DNA of 64,000 bases from assembly GCF_017696205.1 (NCBI RefSeq), contig NZ_JAAORD010000002.1, positions 372,001 through 436,000 on the forward strand, given 5' to 3'. The stretch comes from Prochlorococcus marinus XMU1402 (GTDB lineage Bacteria > Cyanobacteriota > Cyanobacteriia > PCC-6307 > Cyanobiaceae). Shown piece after piece: positions 36,790 through 45,782 of this stretch; within the stretch, counting starts at the first letter, position 1; each line of letters begins with the position of its first letter. Both the position numbers and the translations under genes were made by a program. Under the pieces are notes generated by a model that had not been told where the DNA came from, did not search any database, and saw only the letters and a list, made by a program, of their open reading frames with translations.

Positions 36790-37107
36790 TTAATCTTCTT
36801 TCTCAATTGAACTAGAAATACCTTTTGATTTTAATGATTCTGAATAAAATTCTGCCGGCTCTAGATCACAAACAATTACCAATCCCACACCAGTATTATG
36901 AGCCTCTAGCATTATGGAAATAGCATCTTGCTCACTTAATTGCGGTACAACTTCTCTTAGTGAAATGGTGACATACTCCATAGAATTAACTGGATCATTA
37001 TGAAGTAAAACCTTATATTTAGGGGATTTATTTTTTAATTCGGCAGGTTTCTTTTCAATAACTGCAGAGTTATTACTTACACTTTGTTCTAACTTTATAG
37101 GAGCCAT
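36790..37107 (-). CDS. clpS: ATP-dependent Clp protease adaptor ClpS
   Basis: 105 residues. The core YKVLLHNDPVNSMEYV and the following EAHNTGVGLVIVCDLEPAEFY are the conserved ClpS segments: the first binds ClpA/ClpC and the pocket recognises N-degron residues. ClpS delivers substrates to Clp protease. Single-gene unit downstream of dapL (30-nt gap), convergent with the radical SAM gene. Confidence 0.93.
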   Translation of the reverse strand: MAPIKLEQSVSNNSAVIEKKPAELKNKSPKYKVLLHNDPVNSMEYVTISLREVVPQLSEQDAISIMLEAHNTGVGLVIVCDLEPAEFYSESLKSKGISSSIEKED

Positions 37108-37137
37108 TAAAATTTATAATTTAGATAATAATATTAA

Positions 37138-38385
37138 TTATATATTAATTATTCTTTCCATTGCAGCTAAGACATTTGACCGTGAGTTAAATGCTGACAA
37201 GCGAAAATAACCCTCTCCTGCTAATCCAAATCCGCTCCCAGGGGTGCCGACGACACTGACTTTTTGAAGAAGAAAATCAAAAAAGTCCCAAGATGTCATT
37301 TGATCAGGAACTTTTATCCAGATATACGGAGCATTATCCCCACCGTAAACCTTATATCCTGCAGTATGAAGTTTATTTTTCATAATATTTGCATTTTCCA
37401 TATAAAAATCTATCAATCCTCTAACTTCTTTTTTTCCTTCAAAAGAATATACAGCCTCTGCTCCTCTCTGAACAATATAACTTACTCCATTGAATTTAGT
37501 AGATTGTCTCCTATTCCAAAGAGGCCATAATTCTATTTCCTCATTAGTTGAGCTAAAACCCTTAAGATTTTTAGGTATTACTGTAAAAGCACATCTAACT
37601 CCAGTAAATCCTGCATTCTTTGAAAAAGATCTAAATTCAATTGCGCAATCCTTTGCTCCCTCAATCTCATATATTGAATGAGGAAGATCCTCGTCTTTAA
37701 TGAATGCTTCATAGGCTGCATCAAAAAGTATTAACGATTTGTTTTGAAGTGCATAATCAACCCACCTTTTCAATTCTTCTTTAGTAATGGTTGCTCCAGT
37801 AGGATTATTTGGGAAACAAAGATATAAAATATCAACTTTATTTTTAGGTAGTTCTGGCAAAAAGTTATTTTCTTCGTTAATTGCAAGATATGTCAATCCT
37901 TGATAGATACCATTTTCGAGAGCATTCCCAGTTCTTCCGGTCATTACATTACTATCAACGTAAACTGGGTAAACAGGGTCTGTAACTGCAATTGAATTGT
38001 CACTACCAAGAATATCTAAAATATTGCTACTATCACATTTTGAACCATCTGAAATAAAGATTTCTTCAGGAGAAATTTCACATCCTCTAGAAATAAAGTC
38101 ATGCTCAGATATTTTTTCTCTGAGCCAAGAATAACCTTGTTCTGGTCCATAACCTCTGAAACCTTCAATTGTTCCCATATCATTTAAAGCTTTACCCATG
38201 GCATCTCTGCATGCTTTAGGTAGAGGTTCTGTTACATCCCCTATTCCAAGTTTAATTATGTCAGCCCCCTGATTTACTTGAGAATAAATTCTTACTCTTT
38301 TAGTAATTTCAGGAAACAAATAGCCGGCTTTGAGTTTTAAATAATTTTCGTTTACTTGGACCACTTTAGATAAAATTAAACCCAT
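37138..38385 (-). CDS. dapL: LL-diaminopimelate aminotransferase
   Basis: A PLP enzyme that makes LL-diaminopimelate directly from tetrahydrodipicolinate, the shortcut lysine/peptidoglycan route found in cyanobacteria and plants. 415 residues with [24 protein letters not shown] and the Schiff-base lysine in [11 protein letters not shown] start at the GTG at 38364 would give 408 residues, the usual length; the ATG at 38385 as given is in frame. Divergent from rne. Confidence 0.94.
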   Translation of the reverse strand: MGLILSKVVQVNENYLKLKAGYLFPEITKRVRIYSQVNQGADIIKLGIGDVTEPLPKACRDAMGKALNDMGTIEGFRGYGPEQGYSWLREKISEHDFISRGCEISPEEIFISDGSKCDSSNILDILGSDNSIAVTDPVYPVYVDSNVMTGRTGNALENGIYQGLTYLAINEENNFLPELPKNKVDILYLCFPNNPTGATITKEELKRWVDYALQNKSLILFDAAYEAFIKDEDLPHSIYEIEGAKDCAIEFRSFSKNAGFTGVRCAFTVIPKNLKGFSSTNEEIELWPLWNRRQSTKFNGVSYIVQRGAEAVYSFEGKKEVRGLIDFYMENANIMKNKLHTAGYKVYGGDNAPYIWIKVPDQMTSWDFFDFLLQKVSVVGTPGSGFGLAGEGYFRLSAFNSRSNVLAAMERIINI

Positions 38386-38662
38386 TATTAGGATAATGGA
38401 TCAACGTGCTTTAGTGGTGATTAAATGTTAACATTATAGTAGTTATGATTAGATCAATAGATAATCATAGCTATGAATTCAATTTCAATACTTTAAAAGT
38501 CGTCTAAAACTAATACATAGCAGAATCTAATTGCTATTAATTTTAATTTAAAAGTAAATAATACTAATTTTAAAACTTTAAAAGATTTCTTTCTTAAAAG
38601 ATAAAAATTTAGATCCTAAGTTTAGATGATTTTCAAAATTCAAAACACTCATAAACAATTAT
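38386..38662 (+). promoter_or_regulatory. rne leader region with long hairpin
   Basis: 277 bp without a credible gene between dapL and rne. It contains a 12-bp perfect palindrome AATGTTAACATT (38424-38435) and, just after it, a 13-bp stem-loop at 38439-38474 with a 10-nt loop. Two of its pairs are G-U if transcribed rightwards but would be A-C mismatches leftwards, so the structure belongs to the rne transcript if it is real. RNase E messages are autoregulated through 5' leaders in other bacteria, which makes this a candidate control element. Confidence 0.5.
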
Positions 38663-40486
38663 ATGTCTCAGCAAATTATCATCGCTGAGCAGGCGCGAAT
38701 TGCAGCACTACTCACAGATGATCGAGTTGATGAATTAATCGTCGCACAAGGTCAATATCAAATTGGCGATATATTTTTAGGAACAGTTGAAAATGTTCTC
38801 CCTGGCATTGATGCAGCTTTCATAGATATTGGTGAAAGTGATAAAAATGGATTCATCCATGTTTCAGATCTAGGTCCATTAAGACTCAAAAAAGGTATTT
38901 TGGGGATAACTGAATTACTAGAGCCAAAACAAAAAGTACTAGTTCAGGTAATAAAAGAGCCCACGGGATCCAAAGGGCCTAGACTCTCAGGGAGTATCTC
39001 AATACCAGGCAAATACTTGATACTTCAGCCATATGGTCTGGGTGTAAATATTTCCAGAAAAATAAATACAGAAACAGAAAGAAATCGTTTAAAAGCACTT
39101 GGAGTTTTAATAAAACCACCCAGCACAGGTTTACTTTTTAGAACAGAGGCGGAACAGATAAAAGAAGAACTTCTTATTGAAGATTTAGAAAACTTAATTC
39201 AACAATGGGAAAACATTTTAAAAGTTTCTGAGTCTTCTAGTCCTCCTTATTTAATAAAAAGAGATAATGATTTTTCTCTCAAGATTTTGAGAGATCATAT
39301 TAAATCATCAACTAAAAATATAATTATCGATAGTAAACTTTCAGTTGAAAGAGCAAAAGATTTTTTAACAAATAATGAATCTAATTTAGATATTAAATTT
39401 CACGATAACGATTTAAACCAACATATTTTGGAAAAATACGAAATCAAGAAAGCAATTCAAAAAGCACTTCAACCTAAGGTAGATCTTCCTTCGGGGGGTT
39501 ATATAATTATTGAGCCAACTGAAGCTCTAACAGTAATTGATGTAAACTCTGGTTCATTTACAAGATCCGCCAACTCACGACAAACTGTTTTGTGGACAAA
39601 TTGCGAAGCAGCAGTTGAAATCTCAAAACAAATAAAATTAAGAAATATTGGTGGAGTGATTGTTGTAGATTTTATTGATATGGAATCTAGAAGAGATCAA
39701 TTCCAGTTACTTGAGCATTTTACTTCTGCGATAAAAGATGATTCTGCTAGGCCTCAGATAGCTCAACTTACTGAGTTAGGTTTAGTTGAATTAACCAGAA
39801 AAAGACAAGGCCAAAATATATATGAATTATTTGGTAAAAAATGTTCTATTTGCGATGGTACAGGCCATGTAGAAAATATATTGAATTTCGAAATTTTTAA
39901 TATGAAAATTAAAAATTTTGAAGACAAGCCTAATAAATCAAATATTATAAAACCTGCGGATATTGATACTTCTCAATTAACTGATAAGCAGGAAAAAATA
40001 ACTGAAAAGGAAATCCTTAATCCCAACAACCAAAATAAGGATGATTCTTATAACAAAAAAGAAAATGATAATAATGATTTGAATACACCTAATCCAAAAG
40101 AAAAAAATATAATAACCGTAGACTTGACTGAGGAAGAAAAAATTGTTTTCAGTCAACTAGGTATCAATCCACTGATAAAGTTAGGTAAAGAATATCTCAC
40201 TAGTAATAATTTTATACGTTTAACAAACGATAATAAAAACGTTAAAGAAAAAACATTAGTTAATAAAAAAACAACAAAAAAGGTAAAAAAAATCTCAAAT
40301 TCTAAACAATCAGAAGATGTAGAGAGTAATATTCAAACAAATACAAATTCCCAAGATAAACCAACGAAAATACCTAATGAGAACAAACAAGATGAATTTT
40401 TAGATAAAAAGAATGAAATTGAATTTGAAGATGAGATAAATAATGCAAGAAAAAAAAGGAGAAGATCTTCAGCAAATATTGAATAA
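38663..40486 (+). CDS. rne: Ribonuclease E/G
   Basis: 607 residues, an endoribonuclease initiating mRNA decay and processing rRNA. The S1 domain is near residues 30-110 ([23 protein letters not shown]). The catalytic Mg ligands are D293 (LTVIDVNSG) and D336 (VVVDFIDM). The zinc-link CSIC follows the catalytic core. After that comes about 190 residues of Asn/Lys/Glu-rich disorder, ending in RKKRRRSSA, close to the cyanobacterial nonapeptide reported to bind PNPase. The last 44 nt overlap rnhB in another frame. Confidence 0.95.
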   Translation: MSQQIIIAEQARIAALLTDDRVDELIVAQGQYQIGDIFLGTVENVLPGIDAAFIDIGESDKNGFIHVSDLGPLRLKKGILGITELLEPKQKVLVQVIKEPTGSKGPRLSGSISIPGKYLILQPYGLGVNISRKINTETERNRLKALGVLIKPPSTGLLFRTEAEQIKEELLIEDLENLIQQWENILKVSESSSPPYLIKRDNDFSLKILRDHIKSSTKNIIIDSKLSVERAKDFLTNNESNLDIKFHDNDLNQHILEKYEIKKAIQKALQPKVDLPSGGYIIIEPTEALTVIDVNSGSFTRSANSRQTVLWTNCEAAVEISKQIKLRNIGGVIVVDFIDMESRRDQFQLLEHFTSAIKDDSARPQIAQLTELGLVELTRKRQGQNIYELFGKKCSICDGTGHVENILNFEIFNMKIKNFEDKPNKSNIIKPADIDTSQLTDKQEKITEKEILNPNNQNKDDSYNKKENDNNDLNTPNPKEKNIITVDLTEEEKIVFSQLGINPLIKLGKEYLTSNNFIRLTNDNKNVKEKTLVNKKTTKKVKKISNSKQSEDVESNIQTNTNSQDKPTKIPNENKQDEFLDKKNEIEFEDEINNARKKRRRSSANIE

Positions 40487-41060
40487 AATATCTGAAGTTG
40501 GATTAGATGAAGTTGGAAAGGGAGCAGTTTTTGGTCCAGTTTTTTCAGCAGTAGTAGTGATAACTAAAAAAAATAAAAATATCCTAAAGCAAATTGGAGT
40601 AATGGATAGTAAAAAATTAACTCCTAAAAAAAGAAAATTACTTTTGCCAAAAATTTTATTGCTTTCATCAGATTATGGAATTGGGCAATCATCGGTCAGG
40701 GAAATAGATAAGCTTGGAATAAGAGATGCAACAGAACTTTCCATGATAAGAGCTTTAAAAAAATTAAAAAAGAAACCAACTGAAATTTTAATTGACGGTC
40801 CCTTACGATTAAGACGATGGAACGGCGAGCAAAATAATATTATATCGGGAGACTCCAAATTTATATCAATAGCATCGGCAAGCATATTAGCAAAAGTATC
40901 TAGAGACAATCTAATGGAAAGGTTAGAAAAACAATACTCAGGTTACTTTATATTTAAAAATAAAGGTTATGGTACTGTAGAACATCTTTCAATTATTAAA
41001 AAAAATGGAATAACTAATCTGCATAGAAAAAGTTTTTTAAAAAAATCAAATCTTATTTGA
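40443..41060 (+). CDS. rnhB: Ribonuclease HII
   Basis: 205 residues, removes RNA from RNA-DNA hybrids. Visible are [14 protein letters not shown] with catalytic D22 and E23 (G-x-DE-x-G-x-G), then LIDGPLRL and [20 protein letters not shown] with the remaining acidic residues and the family signature. The only ATG is at 40443, within the 3' end of rne, in the +1 frame relative to it; a later TTG start would avoid the overlap. Translation is probably coupled to rne. It overlaps the convergent next gene by 15 nt. Confidence 0.93.
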   Translation: MQEKKGEDLQQILNKISEVGLDEVGKGAVFGPVFSAVVVITKKNKNILKQIGVMDSKKLTPKKRKLLLPKILLLSSDYGIGQSSVREIDKLGIRDATELSMIRALKKLKKKPTEILIDGPLRLRRWNGEQNNIISGDSKFISIASASILAKVSRDNLMERLEKQYSGYFIFKNKGYGTVEHLSIIKKNGITNLHRKSFLKKSNLI

Positions 41061-41564
41061 TTCGCACCAATACAAAAAGTCTTTAACTAATTGTTGTTGA
41101 ACTCTTGACTTTATACCTAGCAAAATCCCATTTAATACAGAATGACCAGTGGATTCCAAAATTTTCTTTGGTATCAATTTCAACAAAGGAGGTTGACTTA
41201 CAGATACACCTAGAAGCGCCTCGCCCTCTAATCCAATATCAGTTGCTTCCAAATTTGCTTTCAAAATAAGATTAAAGTCATCAATCATCCCCAGACCATC
41301 TAAAGTGCTTTCAAGGGCACTCATTCTTAAAATTCCATCTTTATTCTCTACCCCAATTGAAACAACAGGGTTAATATCTAATTGGAAAACCTTAAAACTT
41401 GTTACTGTATACTTGTATCTACCTTCTCCTTCAGGCACTAACTTTTTGGAGTCCAGCATTGCTCCAACAACTCTTTCTTCTTCCAAAAGATATTTAGAAA
41501 GATATTCTTTATTTCGTGTTACAGAAAGCTTTAATTTCTGTTTGGCATCAAAAGACAACAACAT
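41046..41564 (-). CDS. DUF1997 family protein
   Basis: 172 residues, soluble, beta-rich, with repeated hydrophobic-polar alternation ([18 protein letters not shown]) and a C-terminal [16 protein letters not shown] helix. The pattern fits DUF1997, a SRPBCC-like family conserved in cyanobacteria and plants with no known function. It is divergent from pheA with 53 nt between starts, and convergent with rnhB, overlapping by 15 nt. No catalytic residues can be named. Confidence 0.65.
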   Translation of the reverse strand: MLLSFDAKQKLKLSVTRNKEYLSKYLLEEERVVGAMLDSKKLVPEGEGRYKYTVTSFKVFQLDINPVVSIGVENKDGILRMSALESTLDGLGMIDDFNLILKANLEATDIGLEGEALLGVSVSQPPLLKLIPKKILESTGHSVLNGILLGIKSRVQQQLVKDFLYWCESNKI

Positions 41565-41617
41565 TTTCTATATCCCTCCAATGCTTATTTGAACTCTTTT
41601 TTTTCTTACGATTAATC

Positions 41618-42463
41618 ATGCGCAAACAAGTTGCATATTTAGGTCCCAAGGGGACATATGCAGAAAAAGCAGCTCATATACTATCAAAGCTTGCCAATTT
41701 TCAGACACCTATATTTGTACCATGTAATGGGTTACATTCGGTCATTAAATCGATAGCCTACAACAATTGTGATGCTGCTGTAGTGCCTATTGAAAACTCT
41801 GTTGAAGGGGGAGTTACTGCTACTCTTGATGCACTTTGGAAATTTCCTGATATTTTTATCAATAGAGCGATTGTTTTACCCATAAAACACGCACTAATAA
41901 GTGATGGAGACATGTCAGTCATATCCGAAGTATTATCTCATCCTCAAGCATTAGCTCAATGTTCAGAATGGTTATCTGAAAATCTTCCAAATGCGATCCC
42001 TCTTCCTACAAATTCAACATCTGAAGCAGTAAATATGGTAAAAGGGAGTAAATTTAGAGCAGCTATTGGTTCAAAATCATTAATTCAAATAGAAGGACTT
42101 AAAGAATTAGCATTTCCTATTAACGATGTCACAGGGAATTGCACTAGATTTGTCTTATTGAGTAAAGAATCAAATTATAATTCAGCTAATATTGTCAGTT
42201 TTGCTTTCTCATTAATCTCAAATCAACCTGGTGCTTTACTTAAAGCCTTACAACATATTGCAGATTATGGATTTAATATGAGTAAAATTGAGTCAAGGCC
42301 CTCAAAAAGAGAGTTAGGAGAATATGTCATTTTTATTGATTTAGAAATTAATAATCAAAATAATATTAAAGATTTTATTGAATTAAAGAATAATCTCAAA
42401 CCCCTATGTAACCAGTTTGTAGATTTTGGAAATTATTTTTCTGAAAATATTGAGCTAGATTAA
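41618..42463 (+). CDS. pheA: Prephenate dehydratase
   Basis: Converts prephenate to phenylpyruvate in phenylalanine synthesis. 281 residues from ATG 41618 (MRKQVAYLGPKGTYAEKAA), the canonical start; the longer frame to 41516 would run into the divergent DUF1997 gene. The dehydratase signatures VPIENSVEGGVTATLD and NDVTGNCTRFVLL are present. A C-terminal ACT domain (residues ~195-275, with GALLKALQHIADYGFNMSKIESRP) contains the ESRP motif of Phe feedback control. No chorismate mutase domain. Confidence 0.95.
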   Translation: MRKQVAYLGPKGTYAEKAAHILSKLANFQTPIFVPCNGLHSVIKSIAYNNCDAAVVPIENSVEGGVTATLDALWKFPDIFINRAIVLPIKHALISDGDMSVISEVLSHPQALAQCSEWLSENLPNAIPLPTNSTSEAVNMVKGSKFRAAIGSKSLIQIEGLKELAFPINDVTGNCTRFVLLSKESNYNSANIVSFAFSLISNQPGALLKALQHIADYGFNMSKIESRPSKRELGEYVIFIDLEINNQNNIKDFIELKNNLKPLCNQFVDFGNYFSENIELD

Positions 42464-42464
42464 T

Positions 42465-43400
42465 TTATCCTCTGCATTTATAAACACCAAATTCCATCAA
42501 ACCTTTTCTAAATGCCCAGTTCATGAGAAGTATTGTTGGAATCTCTCTGATGGACTTTACTATAGCTAAAGGACCAAGAGACAAAATAACTAAAGGTCTT
42601 CGAATACCTTCAATAATAGAGTCGTACCAAGAAGGATTGGTATAAGAATTCCAATTTGCAGAAAAAACTTTTCCTGCACTATTTTTATTAGTTCGAAGTA
42701 TATTACTGAATTCGTTAATGCTAATAAAATTAGGATGTACCCACTGTTCAAGTAACTGTTTAAGAACTAACTTCTCAATAAAAGATGGGGGATATGCTCT
42801 GAGATCTCTTGAGTTCCAATCAGCCAATGCCAGATAACCTCCAGGCCTTAAAGTCCTCAACATTTCATCAGCAAATTTTACTTTATCATTCATATGTGCA
42901 CCTGCCTCAACACTCCAAACCGCATCAAATGTTCCATCTTGAAATTTTAAATCTAATGCATCCATAACTTGGAAATTGCAATTAAGTGCAGAAGGTGTAA
43001 GTTCTCTTGCTCGTTTTACTTGAGCAGGACTAATTGTAATTCCAGTAACATTGAACCCATAATGTTTTGCAAGAATCCTAGAACTTCCGCCTATTCCGCA
43101 ACCTACATCAAGTATTCTGGAACCTTTAGGCAGTTGGTCTAAACCACTCCACTTGACTAATTTATGAACAAACTGGACTTTAGCCTCTCTAAAATCAATA
43201 TTTTTATTTCCAGGAGCATAAAAGCCTAAGTGTATATGCTCTCCCCACAATTTCTCAAGTAATTTATCCTCTGTCCAAGCATCATATGCAGTTGCCACTG
43301 TACCAGAAGAAATATATTTTCTAGCTTTAAATCTCCAAACAATGAATAAGACTAATATAAAAAAAAATAATAAAAGAACAGGTAATATTAATTCAATCAT
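42465..43400 (-). CDS. MPBQ/MSBQ-type methyltransferase (Sll0418-like), membrane anchored
   Basis: 311 residues. One N-terminal transmembrane segment (residues ~3-22) is followed by the sequence AYDAWTEDKLLEKLWGEHIHLG, matching what I recall of Synechocystis Sll0418, a methyltransferase of tocopherol and plastoquinone head-group synthesis. The SAM motif is D98-VGCGIGG105. A role in plastoquinone or tocopherol methylation is therefore likely. The ATG directly abuts the stop of the Lon-N domain gene, suggesting coupling. It converges on pheA with 1 nt between stops. Confidence 0.82.
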   Translation of the reverse strand: MIELILPVLLLFFFILVLFIVWRFKARKYISSGTVATAYDAWTEDKLLEKLWGEHIHLGFYAPGNKNIDFREAKVQFVHKLVKWSGLDQLPKGSRILDVGCGIGGSSRILAKHYGFNVTGITISPAQVKRARELTPSALNCNFQVMDALDLKFQDGTFDAVWSVEAGAHMNDKVKFADEMLRTLRPGGYLALADWNSRDLRAYPPSFIEKLVLKQLLEQWVHPNFISINEFSNILRTNKNSAGKVFSANWNSYTNPSWYDSIIEGIRRPLVILSLGPLAIVKSIREIPTILLMNWAFRKGLMEFGVYKCRG

Positions 43401-44057
43401 TTAATTTTCTTTTATGTCAGGAAAACTTTCTTTCAAAGCTGTTCTTGCAGCGAGTTGTTTTCTTGTATGGTCAAGCATTTCATATTCTCTTTGCAAACGA
43501 ATATAAGTATTTCTTTCTTCAAGAAGTCTTTGCTGTTCCTCAGCAACGGGACCTCCCAAGTGAGCGCCTATCCAAAATGATAATTCCATTGGGTTGTTTG
43601 GTAATTTATCGGGCAGATTTTTTTTGGTATTAGTTAATTTACTTGTAAGATTAATTACATCATTAAGTGCTTCTTTGACTAAATCTTTAAGAGAGTCTAA
43701 TTTTTGAAGATTATCAGTATTGTCATCACTAATCCAACTTACCATCGCTGTACAAAAAGGAGTTGAGCGAACTATTTCTAAAACTTGGAATCTTTGTTGT
43801 CCAAGAGTGATAATATTACTTCTCCCATCTTCTGCTGTTTGATGTTTTATTATTTGGGCACAGCAGCCTACACTAGCCATAGTTTTAGAGGTTGGATCCC
43901 ACTTTATAACCCCAAACATTGAATCAGTCTCTAGAGCAGACTGAAGCATAATTCTATATCTTGATTCAAAAATATGTAGAGGCAATACTTCTTGAGGGAA
44001 AAGGACTACTTCTGGCAAAGGAAACAAAGGTAATTCCCTTACTGAGAGCTCTCCCAT
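43401..44057 (-). CDS. Lon N-terminal (substrate-binding) domain protein
   Basis: 218 residues beginning VRELPLFPLPEVVLFPQEVLPLHIFESRYR, the classic start of the Lon substrate-binding domain (LON/PUA-like). No AAA+ ATPase or protease domain follows, only a helical C-terminus with a Glu/Arg-rich coiled-coil-like stretch. Stand-alone LonN proteins occur in cyanobacteria and may act as chaperone-like or adaptor proteins; the role is unknown. It lies 55 nt after rpsJ and directly before the methyltransferase. Confidence 0.87.
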   Translation of the reverse strand: MGELSVRELPLFPLPEVVLFPQEVLPLHIFESRYRIMLQSALETDSMFGVIKWDPTSKTMASVGCCAQIIKHQTAEDGRSNIITLGQQRFQVLEIVRSTPFCTAMVSWISDDNTDNLQKLDSLKDLVKEALNDVINLTSKLTNTKKNLPDKLPNNPMELSFWIGAHLGGPVAEEQQRLLEERNTYIRLQREYEMLDHTRKQLAARTALKESFPDIKEN

Positions 44058-44112
44058 TTAAACCTCATAAATATATTTTATGTTAGTCAATTAAAGTCGT
44101 TTTCGGGAATTC

Positions 44113-44433
44113 TTACAGTTTAACTTCTATATCTACACCACTAGGAAGATCCAGCTTCATTAAGGCATCAATAGTCTTTGCAGATGGACTATAAATATCG
44201 ATAATTCTTCGATGGGTTCTTGTTTCAAAATGCTCTCTAGAATCTTTATCAACATGGGGAGACCTAAGAACACAATAAATTTTCCTTTTTGTAGGTAAAG
44301 GTATTGGTCCTATTGCTGAAGCAGAGGTAGTATCGGCAGTTTGTATTATTTTATCGCAGGACAAATCAAGCATTCTTCTATCAAATGCTTTTAGTCTTAT
44401 TCTTATTTTTTGTTGTGCAATTGATGCAGTCAT
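44113..44433 (-). CDS. rpsJ: 30S ribosomal protein S10
   Basis: 106 residues from ATG 44433 ([23 protein letters not shown]), the usual S10 beginning. A longer frame from a TTG at 44475 is unlikely because it would translate through a hairpin. The signatures [16 protein letters not shown] and [10 protein letters not shown] are present. S10 binds 16S rRNA and the transcription factor NusB/NusG complex. Last ribosomal gene of the rpsL-rpsG-fusA-tuf-rpsJ cluster. Confidence 0.96.
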   Translation of the reverse strand: MTASIAQQKIRIRLKAFDRRMLDLSCDKIIQTADTTSASAIGPIPLPTKRKIYCVLRSPHVDKDSREHFETRTHRRIIDIYSPSAKTIDALMKLDLPSGVDIEVKL

Positions 44434-44458
44434 GATTTCAAAATTAACTTTTGATTGA

Positions 44459-44481
44459 GGGCCATTGGTTGACAATGACCC
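44459..44481 (-). promoter_or_regulatory. G/C-rich stem-loop between tuf and rpsJ
   Basis: In the minus-strand RNA, GGGUCAUUG and CAAUGGCCC form a 9-bp stem (one U-G pair) around a UCAAC loop. On the plus strand the wobble pair would be a C-A mismatch, so it fits the str operon transcript. No U-tract follows, so it is not an ordinary intrinsic terminator. A weaker CAAAA/TTTTG hairpin lies between it and the rpsJ ATG, about 25 nt further on. Possible roles are RNA processing, attenuation or S10 autoregulation. Confidence 0.55.
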
Positions 44482-44536
44482 TAATCCATTTACTTATCTT
44501 AGATGATTGAGGTTAAATTATTAAGATTCAAAAATA

Positions 44537-45736
44537 TTATTTGAGAATCTTAGAAACTACTCCAGCCCCAATAGTACGTCCACCTTCACGGATTGCGAAT
44601 CGCATACCTTGTTCAATAGCAACTGGACAAATTAATTCTCCAGTCATCTTGATTCTGTCACCTGGCATAACCATTTCAACATTAGAGCCATCATCAGAAG
44701 TAAATGCTGTGATTTGACCTGTTACATCAGTTGTTCTGATGTAAAACTGAGGTCTATATCCTGCGAAGAAAGGCGTATGTCTGCCTCCCTCTTCTTTTTT
44801 GAGGACATAAACTTCACCTTCAAACTGAGTATGAGGAGTAATGGATCCTTTCTTAACAAGGACCATTCCTCTTTCTATATCTTCTTTCTGAACACCACGT
44901 AAAAGTAAACCGACGTTATCGCCAGCCATACCTTCATCTAGAAGTTTACGGAACATTTCTACTCCAGTAACAGTTGTCACTCTTGTATCTCTTATTCCAA
45001 CGATTTCGACTTCTTCTCCAACCTTAACTTTACCTCTCTCAATTCTTCCAGTAGCCACAGTTCCTCTACCAGTAATTGAGAAAACATCTTCTACTGCCAT
45101 CAAGAATGGTTTATCAACTTCTCTTTCAGGTTCAGGAATACTTGCATCAACTGCTTTCATCAATTCTTCGATTTTTGATTCCCATGTTGAATCTCCTTCG
45201 AGAGCTTTTAAACCTGAAACTTGAACTATAGGAATATCATCTCCAGGAAAGTCATAACTGTCTAATAGTTCTCTGATTTCCATTTCAACAAGTTCAATGA
45301 TTTCTTCATCATCGACCATATCACACTTGTTTAGAGCAACTACTAGAGCAGGAACACCAACCTGTTTAGCTAAAAGAATATGCTCTTTTGTTTGTGCCAT
45401 AGGACCATCAGTAGCTGCGCAAACTAGAATAGCTCCATCCATTTGAGCTGCCCCAGTAATCATGTTTTTTACATAATCAGCATGTCCTGGGCAATCGACA
45501 TGAGCGTAATGTCTGCCTTCAGTTTCATATTCGACGTGAGCTGTATTAATTGTAATGCCACGCTCTCTTTCTTCAGGAGCACCATCAATGTCTCCATAGT
45601 CTTGAGCTTGGGCTTGACCTTTTTTGGCTAATACATTAGTAATAGCAGCAGTTAGTGTTGTTTTTCCATGATCAACATGGCCAATAGTACCTATGTTGAC
45701 ATGTGGTTTGTTCCTTTCGAACTTCTCGCGAGCCAT
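44537..45736 (-). CDS. tuf: Elongation factor Tu
   Basis: 399 residues. GTPase motifs are GHVDHGKT (G1), the switch [17 protein letters not shown] (G3) and NKCDMVDD (G4). The EF-Tu domains 2 and 3 follow, ending [17 protein letters not shown]. Delivers aminoacyl-tRNA to the ribosome. It is downstream of fusA (46-nt gap) and upstream of rpsJ. Only one tuf copy is in the window. Confidence 0.98.
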   Translation of the reverse strand: MAREKFERNKPHVNIGTIGHVDHGKTTLTAAITNVLAKKGQAQAQDYGDIDGAPEERERGITINTAHVEYETEGRHYAHVDCPGHADYVKNMITGAAQMDGAILVCAATDGPMAQTKEHILLAKQVGVPALVVALNKCDMVDDEEIIELVEMEIRELLDSYDFPGDDIPIVQVSGLKALEGDSTWESKIEELMKAVDASIPEPEREVDKPFLMAVEDVFSITGRGTVATGRIERGKVKVGEEVEIVGIRDTRVTTVTGVEMFRKLLDEGMAGDNVGLLLRGVQKEDIERGMVLVKKGSITPHTQFEGEVYVLKKEEGGRHTPFFAGYRPQFYIRTTDVTGQITAFTSDDGSNVEMVMPGDRIKMTGELICPVAIEQGMRFAIREGGRTIGAGVVSKILK

Positions 45737-45782
45737 TTTGAATTAAAGAATCGAGGGTTTAAGAGTTTTTTTGGTTTAGAGA

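Noticed and set aside
38445-38507. 20-codon frame in the rne leader starting MIRSIDNHS
   Set aside because: It coincides with the stem-loop, is very short and has no ribosome site; the hairpin explains the sequence better.
41516-41617. 34-codon extension of pheA
   Set aside because: It runs into the divergent DUF1997 gene and precedes the canonical prephenate dehydratase start at 41618.
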